Assembly: GCA_004431415.1 (NCBI GenBank)
Contig: QPMI01000445.1
Location: 186,001-250,000 of the forward strand
Length of the DNA stretch: 64,000 bases
DNA from: Cyanophora paradoxa
Lineage: Eukaryota > Glaucocystophyceae > Cyanophorales > Cyanophoraceae
Direction: 5' to 3'
Of this stretch, positions 43,703 to 52,818 are shown piece by piece. The notes beneath the pieces are model-generated. The model did no database searches and was not told the DNA's origin. It saw nothing but the letters and a program-made list of their open reading frames with translations. The translations under genes were made by a program, and so were the position numbers. Positions within the stretch are counted from its first letter, which is position 1. Each line of letters starts with the position of its first letter.

Positions 43703-46700
43703 ATGCGATCGCCCGCCCGGCGCTTCGTGGCCGCCTCACCGGCCCTCATTCCACGCCGCAGAAGGAATCCGGGGCTGCAGCTTCGTTCTAGCTTTGTAGG
43801 GGGCTCCGCTCGGCAGCTCTTCCGTGCCGCGGCAGCGCCGCCGAGCTCGGCCCCGCGAACGGCGCGAACTCGAGATGTCGTCCAGGCCGTCAGCGTGCCT
43901 GCGAAGAAAAGCCGATCATCTAGCTCCAGCCCAGAGCGCGCGAGAGCCCCCAGCAGGCCCGAGCTCCTCGCGGTGCGGTCCCCGCCGGCGCCTCCGGATC
44001 CCCTCTGAAGCGGCCTCATGCTCGCCTGCAGCCCGCGGGCAACTGGGACTGTGCGCGGGCGGCGGTGGAGAACGGCGCGGATGCCATCTATTTCGTGCGC
44101 CTGCGCCTCCCGCCTCGCACGGCCTGCTCCCACGCCGGGCCTCCTCCCACGCCGGGCCTTCTCCCCCGCCCCGCCTCGCCACATCGCCTCCTGCCCCGCC
44201 CGGCTATCGGCGGCCCCTCCCGCGGCCCGCCGACCGCCTATCCTTGGGGCGCAGGGCCTGGACCAGTTCAACGCGCGGCTGCGGGCGGACAACTTCACGG
44301 AGGCCGACCTGCCGGGCCTCATGCAGTTCCTCCACTCCCGCGGCGTCAAGGGGTACGTCACCCTCAACACGCTGGCCTTCACCACCGAGCTCCCCGACGT
44401 CGAGAAGTACCTCCGCTCCGTCATCGCCGCCGGTACCCCCTTCCGAGCCGCCCCGTACCCCTCCGGCCTCCCCTCAGCTCGCCCCGCAGGCGTGGACGCG
44501 CTGATCGTGCAGGACGTCGGCGTCTGCAAGCTCATACGGCACCTGAGCCCCGACTTCCCCATACACGCCTCCACGCAGATGGCCCGCCCCCCTGCAGCCC
44601 GCCCCGCCCGCCCCCTCCCCCCTGACCCCCGCGCAGACGGTCACGAGCGACGCCGGGGTGCAGTTCGCGGAGGCGCTGGGCTGCAGCGTCGTCGTGCTGG
44701 CGCGCGAGTGCACCATCGGCGAGATCGCCGAGATCCAGAGGCAGAGCCCCGTGCAGGCCCGCTCTCCCGCCCCCGCCCCCGCCCCCGCCCCGCCCTTTGC
44801 TTCTCTCCTCACCGCCACGCCCCCCTCAGGTCCCCCTGGAAGTGTTCGTTCGTCTCCCCGCGAGGCAGGCCGCCCGCCCGGCGCCGACGGGGCCGGCCGG
44901 CGCGCAGATTCGTGCACGGGGCGCTCTGCGTGGCGTACAGCGGGCAGTGCCTGACGAGCGAGGCGCTGGGCGGGCGCTCGGCGAACCGGGGCGAGTGTGC
45001 GCAGGCGTGCCGCATGCAGTACCGTCTGCTGGCGGACGGGAAGGAGGTGGACCTGGGCGGGCGCGAGTACCTGCTCTCCCCGCAGGACCTGTGCGGGGCG
45101 GAGCTGCTGCCGCAGCTCGTGGCGGCCGGCGTCTCCTCCCTCAAGATCGAGGGCCGCCTGAAGACGCCCGAGTACGTGGCGAGCGTCGTCCGCGTCTACC
45201 GTGAGGCCCTCGACCGCGCCGCCGCCGCCGCCGCCCCCGTCGTCCGCCCCCGCCTCTGCCCCCCGCCCGCCGGCGGCCCCGCCGGCTGACGGGGCGGGCG
45301 GGGGCCGGCAGGAGGACCCGCGGGAGGCGGCGCCGCAGCCGCTGACGGCGGCGCAGCGGTACGAGCTCGAGATGGCCTTCTCCAGGGGGCTCTCCCCGGG
45401 CTGGCTCGCCGGCATCGACAACCAGGTCTGTGGGAGGGGCCGCCGGGGCTCGTCCCGGGGCTCCGTCCGAACCCTTGTCGCCGGCAGCGGCTGGTGCACG
45501 CGCGGTTCGGGAAGAAGCGCGGGGCGCGCGTGGGGGTCGTGCGCTCGGTGGACGCCCGGGCGCGGCGCGTGGTGATCGGGGGGGTGGAGGCCTCGGCGGC
45601 CCTCAAGCCCGGCGACGGCGTCGTCTTCGACGCCGGGCGCCCCGCCGAGGGCGAGCCCGGCGGCTTCGTCTACGAGGTCGAGCCGGGGCGCGCCCGCGGC
45701 TCCCTCGTCGCCGCCTTCGGCCCCCGCACGGACGTCCGCCGCGTGCGCCCCGGCGACATCGTGTGGAAGACCAGCGACCCCGCCCTCTCCAGGGCCCTCC
45801 GCAAGAGCTGGGCCCCGGCCCGCTCCGAGGCCGAGGCCGCCGGCGCCGCCGCCGCCGGCGAGGCCTCCGCCGGCTCCGGTACCCCCGTCCGCTTCCGCCG
45901 CCCCATCGAGATCGAGGTGCGCGGGGCGGGGGCGGGGCCTGGGCGGCCCCTGACAGGCGCGGCGACCGGGGGCGGGCAGGTCCGGGGGCGGCTCGGGGAG
46001 CCGCTCTCGGCGGTGGCGCGGGACCCCGAGACGGGCGTGACGGCCGCGGCGCGCTCGGAGGGGCCCCTCGAGGCCGCCCGCAGCCGGCCCCTCACCCGCG
46101 ACTCCCTCCTCGAGCAGCTGGCCCGCGCCCCCCGCCCCGCCCGCCCCGCCGCGCGCTGAGGGTTTGAGGGCAGGGGCGGCTGGGGAACACGCCGTTCGCG
46201 CTGGAGGAGGGGGGCCTGGAGAGCGCGGGGCTGGACCTCGCGGCCGGCCTCGCGCTGCCGGTCTCGGAGCTGAACCGCCTGCGGCGCGCCCTCGTGGAGT
46301 CCCTCGAGGCCGCCCGCGCCGCCCCGCGCCGCTGGAGCCTCGCCCCGCCCGCCGCCGCCTCCTACCGCACCGCCCTCCGCTTCCCCGAGCAGCGCGCCCC
46401 GGGCGCCGCGGCGGCGGCGGAGGCTGCGGCGGCGGAGATCGTGCCGCTGGTGCGGAGCGGGGGCGCGCAGCTGCGGGCGGCGCTGGAGGGGCGGCCGGGG
46501 CGGGTGTACCTGGACGTGGAGGACCCGCGGGCGTACGCGGCGCTGGTGCCCGAGGCGCGCGAGATCTCCCCCGGCACCGAGGTCTTCGTCGCCCCGCCCC
46601 GCATCTTCAAGCCCAACGAGCGCTGGATCCTCGAGCAGGCCCGCCCCCCGCCCCCGCCTCCCCCTCCTTTCCCCGCCTGACCCCGCTTCCTTCAGGTGGC

Positions 46701-47591
46701 GCGCGGGGGGGCGGACGGGTACCTCGTCCGCAACTACGAGCACCTGCGCTTCTTCGGCGCCGAGCGCGGGGCCCGCATGGCGCGTCCCTGCCCGTACCCC
46801 CGTCTCTCTTCGAAAGCCCTCATCCCTCTACCCCGCGCAGGTGGCGGACTTCTCGTTCAACGTGGCGAACCCGCTCTCGGCGGCGCACTTCCTGGGCCTG
46901 CCGCGGGCCGACCCGCTTGGGGGCGGGGAGGGAGGGGAGGGCGCGCGGGCGCTGGAGCGGCTGACGGCGAGCTACGACCTAAGCGCGGCGGAGCTGGTGC
47001 CGCTGCTGGAGGCGTGCCCCCCGGGGGTCCTCGAGGTCACCCTCCACCAGCGCATCCCCATGTTCCACATGGAGCACTGGCGCCCTCCCCTCCCCGCCCC
47101 TCTTCCCTCCCACCCCCACCCCCGCCCCCGCTCACGTGCCTTCGCGTCTCGCAGCGTCTTCTGCGCGTTCCTGAGCGAGGGGAAGGACTTCCGGGACTGC
47201 GGGCGGCCCTGCGAGGCGCACGCCGTCGAGCTCGAGGACCGCGTCGGCACCCGCCACACCCTCAAGGCCCGCCCGCCCCGCCCCCGCGCCCCTCCGCCTC
47301 TGCCGCGAAACTCGACCCGACTCGCCGTCCGCGCGCGCGCAGGGGGACGCGGGGTGCCGGAACACGGTGTACAACGGGAGGGCGCAGACGGGGGCGGAGC
47401 ACTTCGGGCGGCTGGCGGGGGCCGGGGCGCGGGCCTTCCGGGTCGAGTTCGTGGACGAGGGGCCCGGGCGCGTGCGGCGCACCCTCGAGTGCTACGGCGC
47501 CCTCGCCCGCGGCGAGCTCTCCGGCGCCGACCTCTGGCGCGAGCTCAAGCTCCTCTCCCAGCTCGGCGTCACCCGCGGCTCCATGGAGTAG
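43703..47591 (+). CDS. peptidase U32 family protein (collagenase-like / RlhA-like), 15 exons, probably organelle-targeted
   Basis: Fifteen exons join in frame (966 aa): 43703-43972, 44032-44094, 44255-44432, 44490-44581, 44637-44756, 44830-44843, 44908-45238, 45312-45425, 45488-45916, 45980-46120, 46174-46638, 46696-46779, 46841-47079, 47155-47266, 47343-47591. The N-terminus (MRSPARRFVAASPALIPRRR) is basic and acid-free like a transit peptide; an upstream in-frame ATG lies at 43529. Family blocks in order: RPELLA-PAGNWDCARAAVE, ENGADAIYF-GLDQFNAR, RGVKGYVTLNTLAF, IHASTQM-TVTSDAGV, EVFVHGALCVAYSGQC, NRGECAQACR, LKIEGRLKTPEYVA, the C-terminal RFGKKRGARVG and KPGDGVVFDAGRP, IPMFHMEH-CVFCAFLSEGK, DCGRPCEAH and DAGCRNTVYNGRAQTG. 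Two-part proteins of this length occur in plants and algae. Bacterial relatives are collagenase-like peptidases or RlhA, which hydroxylates 23S rRNA. Seven of 14 introns are GC-AG. Exon 6 has only 14 nt. Confidence 0.93.
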
Positions 47592-47619
47592 CCCGCGCTG
47601 CTGCCGGGTGGCCGCAGCC
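47333..47619 (+). repeat. right arm of ~288-bp inverted repeat (contains U32 last exon)
   Basis: It is the reverse complement of 38055-38342. Within the 249-nt exon I see one base difference (GGC versus GCC at the codon in SGAD/SAAD). A second lies 3' of the stop (CTGCTGCC versus CTGCCGCC). Similarity fades upstream of the splice acceptor and downstream of GCCGCAGCC. Confidence 0.88.
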
Positions 47620-49795
47620 CGCGCCCCGCGTGCGGTCGAGACGCCGAAACTCGCGAGACGCCGTGAGTGCGATCGAGTGTGAGAATTGCGAGGCATGCAT
47701 ATGTACATGTTACCGTAGTACGTTCAAGTCCCGACTCTGGCACTGAGTCAACGTTATGACAAATGCAAAAAGACGCTGACAGACAGTGACAGTAGTATAC
47801 GTACGACTCCCAGCCTTTGACCCTCCCTGAGTCCCAGGGTCGGGGTACATTCATGAATTTTACCAGCATGCGCGCGCGGACCATGAATTTTACCATGAAC
47901 TTGGAATTTCTAGACTCTGAGTCTAGCTAGTCTGAGAGCAGGCCCTGGCAGCCAGTGCCAGGCCCAGTGGGCCAGTGCCGTGCCGCAGTGCCACGGTGGC
48001 AGGCGCCCGGCTCGGATCCGGATTCCGATCCGGAGTATACGTATACGTATACCGTATACGTACTACTACGCGTACGGTACTACTAGGCTAGTACGAAACG
48101 AACTGAAAGGAACAGATAGGACTTCGAGCGGTTTTCAGCATTTTTTCGTCAGGTTTTGACGGTCACCGGGTTATGTACGTATATGGTCCGGGTACTCCCA
48201 GCTGAGCGACGAGCGAGCGACGTCGACGGTCGACGGGCGTCCGACGGTCGCTCGCGGCGCCAAACTTTTTGAAAGTGGTCGCTAGGCCGGCCACCCCGAG
48301 AGGCCCTGAGGAGGGGAGGCTGGGGGCCTGGGGCCGGGGGCCCTCGCTTGGCCTCGGCTCCCGGGAGTCCCGGCCCCGAGTCCCGGCCCTCGGGAGTCGG
48401 CCCCAGTCGGACCTCGGCCGGGTCGGCCCTCAGGCCCGGCGGCCCCGGCCGCGGCCCGCGAGTCGGGAGTCGGGACTCGGGAGTCGGGAGTCGGGAGTCG
48501 GGACTGTCGACGTCGGGCGGAGTCACTGCCGCGTGCAGCTGTGAGTCGTCCGACGGTCAGTGCCACTGGGCCAGTGAGTCGGGCCTCGGCCGGGAGTCCG
48601 GGACGTCGACTCATGATTAGGGCTGTGGTCGCTGGTGGTCGCTTCGCGAGGTTCCAGCGGCCGCTACGCTTGGCGTTTTCCGCCAGCGACACCTCCTCGC
48701 TCAGCGTTTTTTAAGGCTGACAGGCGCCAAAAAAAGCTCCATCCCGCTTTTTTCTCATCTGAAGGTCGACGTAGGTCGGCGTAGCCGATCAATCTTGCTA
48801 AATTTCGACTGTTTTCGAGCATCCAGGCGCTCCGCTTCGCCCAAAATTTAAAGCAGCCTGCAGCTGGCCTCTATCTCAGAGTCTCGCAGAAATATTTTTA
48901 ATTGACAGATGGCTCGCGGAACTAAGCATTAAATCTGCATTTGCGTACGCGCGCCGCGGCGCATCTTAAAAGCTTGTACGAAATAAACTACACGGAACAC
49001 ATAGATTTTCGGTTGGTCTTCAGCAGTTTTTCGACAGGTTTTGGCGGTACCCCCACCTCAGCGACGGGCCAGCGACGGGCGCCGCTCGCCGGGCTTCAGC
49101 GGCCGCTGGGCCCGCCCCCCCCCAGCGAGCACAGCTCTACTCATGATCGATATCAGGCCCGGGAGAGTCGGCCCTCGGCCGCGGGCCAATGGCTGGCAAA
49201 CAGTGGCAATGCCTGGCATCATCACTGATTTCATCGGTGGCATGCCATGATTCGGCCCATGAACCGGCCCCTGAATCTGCTGCGCTAGCGTTAATTATAA
49301 GTTGCCGTGAACGACGGAACGTCAATTGCAACCTTCATGAATGACTCAGTGATATCGATGCTGAAATTAGCAGCTGAATTCGAAGAAAACTTTGAAAAGC
49401 TGCGAGCTGATCATGCCATCGATGATGAACCAATTAGTTGTGCACGTGGCAATTGCAATTACACTCTGAATTTACACACTCGCAGCTAGGGCGAACACAC
49501 TAGTACTGTTCGACATTATAATTAATATTCTGGCTGTTTCAAGTTTAAGTCCGTGGAGAGTCACTGGAGACTCTGATATTTCGCGACGAATTCGAAATTC
49601 GCACACATAGAGATCGCGAACCGTTGAACTCGGAAGATCGGGTATTGCAGGGCAATTTGCAGCTACTACTACTATTGCTGTTCACCATTATTTGAAAAAA
49701 AGCATATATGGATACCATATGACTGCGATTCATGGTTATGCGAAGTTGCGAACTGCGATCCTCAGACTCCGAGTCTCCGGATCCGACGGTCAGAG

Positions 49796-50121
49796 CGCTA
49801 CCGTAGAACACAATATTAAGGTCTGTAATTTATTATGTCGTCCCGAAATTATTTCGCCTTGGACGGGACAAAACGACATAATTTGTGGACGTCATAATAC
49901 GGGCTCGCTAAGTCGCCCTACAGTACCCCCCAAAATTACCGCCCCATACAATTGTTTTTTTGGTGAATTACCGGCCACAGCCTCTAGTCTAATTACCGCC
50001 CCATACAAGCCTGAAAATTTCATGCCGACATAATTTGGGGACGACATATTTCGCATGGAAAAGGCTCGGGTTTTAAAACGACATAAATTTGCATGACATA
50101 ATATTGTGTTCTACGGTAGCG
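49796..50121. mobile_element. MITE family 3 with perfect 23-bp inverted ends
   Basis: The left end starts CGCTACCGTAGAACACAATA and the right end is its exact reverse complement. The interior is non-coding. It holds GACATAATTT words and two copies of ATTACCGCCCCATACAAGCC-like sequence. The same motif occurs in the family 2 element 160 bp away. Confidence 0.85.
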
Positions 50122-50157
50122 TTCCTGGATCGACTCTCCGAGCTCGAGCTCGAGTGA

Positions 50158-50427
50158 TCTACCGTGTAACAGGAAAATACTGGACGCTGAAAATTAGTGG
50201 AGCCGGAAATTAGTGGACCGAAATCTTGACTCAGTCCACTAATTTCCCGCTCCAGTATTTCTCTGCTGCTAAGCTGCCCCGTACAGTACCCCCCAAAATT
50301 ACCGCCCCATACAAGCCTGAACAGGTTTTGGTCCACTAATTTCGGGCTCCAGTATTTCGCCTATGAGAGGGCCAAGTTTTATGATCCACTAATTTCCGAT
50401 CTGGTATTTTCCTGTTACACGGTATAC
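50158..50427 (+). mobile_element. MITE family 2, copy b (both ends intact)
   Basis: Inverted ends TACCGTGTAACAGGAAAATA and its complement are perfect over about 20 bp. The interior carries repeated ATTAGTGGA/TCCACTAAT words and ATTACCGCCCCATACAAGCC. It begins only 36 bp after MITE family 3. No coding capacity is seen. Confidence 0.85.
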
Positions 50428-51100
50428 GTAGATCTGGAGTCTGGATCGCCCACTGGCCCTGGCAGTGGCTGCCACTGGCTGGCACTGGCCACGGCCATGG
50501 CATGGGCTAGTGGGACTGTGGGAGGCTGCAGCTGGGACTCTCGGAGCCCGGACTCCGGAGTCCGGACTCCGGAGTCCGGAGTCCGGACTCCGGCCGCGGA
50601 TACCCGGACCGTCGGACTCCCGGATCCGGAGCCGCCGGGGCCTGCCGCCCTATAGGCGGCTAGGCCTAGTACTAGGCCGCGAGGCTACTTACTACTTAGT
50701 AGTAGCGGGCTACTAGCGGCCCTGCGTAATGGAGGCCGCTGCTGGACCAGTGCTGGTCAGTGGTCACGCTCAGGCTCGCGCGGCTCAGCGGCTGCTGCAC
50801 TGGTGAATTCGAATTGACGAATCAGTGTGGTGATGGCACATGTACAGTGAATCCGATCCGTGTCATGATTCCGTGATGCCTGGCTATAGGCAGCCTGGCA
50901 TAATAAATAAATCAGTGGCATTGCCTGCATCATGGCTGCAATGCCGCTGCATGCACGTTTTGCAAATATATGCATGACTCAGTGACTCAAGAAGATCGCC
51001 GAGTCGGACCAGCCTGAGTGAAGATTCACTAAAGAAACTACAGCGGACTGGCTGGCTCAGCCCGTACGGCGGTACCTGGACTCCGGTCCAGCCCACTAGG

Positions 51101-51358
51101 TACTACCGTAAAACACTTAATTAATGCGCTCGATATTAATGCGTTTTTGGACCCGGACCCCTCGTATGGCTAATAATGCGCCCCCAAATTAATGCGTTTT
51201 GGAGCTTTCTGCCTGCGTTAGGGGGGTACGTACCGCAGTTTTCTTAGCGTTTCAATATTAATGCGCCCCCGAATTAATGCGTTCTGCCTGCGGAGAACGC
51301 ATTAATACGGGGGCGCATTAATTAAGTGCGCGCATTACTTAAGTGTTCTACGGTAGTA
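51101..51358 (+). mobile_element. MITE family 1, copy b
   Basis: Inverted ends TACTACCGTAAAACACTTAA and the complement of CGCATTACTTAAGTGTTCTA match with few mismatches. TA flanks both sides. The interior has several ATTAATGCG words and GGACCCGGACCCC, which also occurs in reverse complement in the copy at 28.1 kb. Confidence 0.82.
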
Positions 51359-52818
51359 GTACAGTACTAGTACTGGGCCAGTCTCCCGGGTCGTCCGGGA
51401 CTCCCGGGACTTCTGAATCAAAGTTATGACTCCGAGTCCAGTGAGTCGCTCCGCGGCCGAGCCTCCGACTCGGCGAGTCGGAGGATCCCGGGCCGGGCCC
51501 GGCCGGGACTCCGGGAGGACCGGGATCGGGGCCCGGGGGTCCCGGACTCCCGGTCCGCCGCCGGGTCCCCGGGGCCCGGGACCGGCCGATTCCGGGCCGA
51601 AGCGCTAGCCGAGTCGGAACTTCGGAAATGACTCGGAAATGCATACTGTAGAACTGGTTAATTTAGTACAGGAAAATAATTAGTACTTTGCCACATTAGC
51701 AGCTGGTAATACTTTAGTAGGTCGGTCTTCGCGGGGCTTTTCAAGTTTGTATGGCGGAGACGGAGGCTCACGGAGCTACCCCTCAGAATTCTCGGCCTCA
51801 TTGACGACATCTCAGAGTCTACCGGCTAACTTCGTAAGTTTTGCAAAAACATATTTTGGCTGGCGCGGCAGACGCCGGCAGTACGTAATTATATAAGTGG
51901 CGCGGCACTGGCGCCGGGCGGGCAGTGGCGGCGGCGGCGCCGGCGCCCGGCCGCCGGCGGCCGCCGGCCTGGCTCCGGCGGCCGCCGGGCCGGCGCCGGG
52001 CCGCCGGGCCACCGGCGGCCCACCGCGCGCCGGCCAGCCCGGCGGCCTGCCGGCGCCAGGCCCCCTGGCAGGCTGGGCCAGGCTCCCGGCCAGCCCCCGG
52101 GCCCCGACTCTCAGACTCTGAGACTCAGACTGAGAGTCTACCGTGACTCCGTGAGTAATGACATGATTGACATCATATTGACTCAGTGAGCAGCGTGCCA
52201 GTATGATACCCTGGTAGTAAAATAACTCTAATAAAGCAGCACCGCCGCAGGCAGCACTGGACTCGTGACTGGAGCAGCAGCAGGCTGAGCCAGCAGCAGC
52301 AGCAGCAGCGCGCGGCAGCAGCATGCGCAAACCGGCACCGGACTCTGGGAGGTTGATCGGCTGCTTGCGCTTGCTGCAGGTTTCGTGTTTGCACCGGCAG
52401 GCCTGGGCCTAGGCGAGCTTCGGAATTGCGAATCCTGCAGCAACGTTAACCAGCGCCGCGCACGCAGTCGCTGAGCGTGCACGTATACGTATATACGTAT
52501 AGATGGATAGGGCGGTGAAGGCCTAGAATCGAAACATAAGGCTAGGGCTATCAGCTTCCGCGCAAGTCGAATCAACGGCACGCGCAGCACTCGCCGCGCA
52601 CGCGCGAGTGCGCCGTTTCCTTCAGCTGGCGAGCCCGCAGCCGGTCGGATTGAATTAGCTATAGGTCGCAGCCTCACTTGAAAGCAATGAGCATCCTTAC
52701 GCGCCAACCTTCAAATCCGCAAGGGGGGGGCACTAGTACTAGTACTGTGCCCCGCACAGCGGCGGGATCAGGATCAGGTGGATCAGGCGGGCGACCGCGA
52801 GGGCCTGTGCTGCATCGG

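Larger units (their letters stand above)
47620..52818. other. gene-free island rich in MITEs, palindromes and simple repeats (right island)
   Basis: No convincing gene is seen. From 47.9 to 48.1 kb there are palindromic words (GTATACGTATACGTATAC). Two diverged direct copies of a ~85-bp segment lie at 48089-48172 and 48971-49054 (shared GTACGAAA, GGAACA, TTTTTCG, CAGGTTTTG). GGGAGTCGGGACTC words fill 48.35-48.5 kb, and CTCCGGAGTCCGGA palindromes fill 50.54-50.60 kb. A GCCGGC/GGCCGCC block lies at 51.90-52.08 kb and CAG repeats at 52291-52309. The right end, from about 52.4 to 52.8 kb, presumably holds the promoter of the surface-protein gene. Confidence 0.7.

Noticed and set aside
46841-47746. 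A separate second peptidase U32 gene in the alternative frame at the 3' end
   Set aside because: After the proposed splices the exons form one continuous protein; the other frames are read-through of introns.
52291-52309. CAG repeat as a coding poly-Gln, poly-Ser or poly-Ala tract
   Set aside because: It lies upstream of the signal-peptide exon in repeat-rich DNA and no frame around it looks coding.
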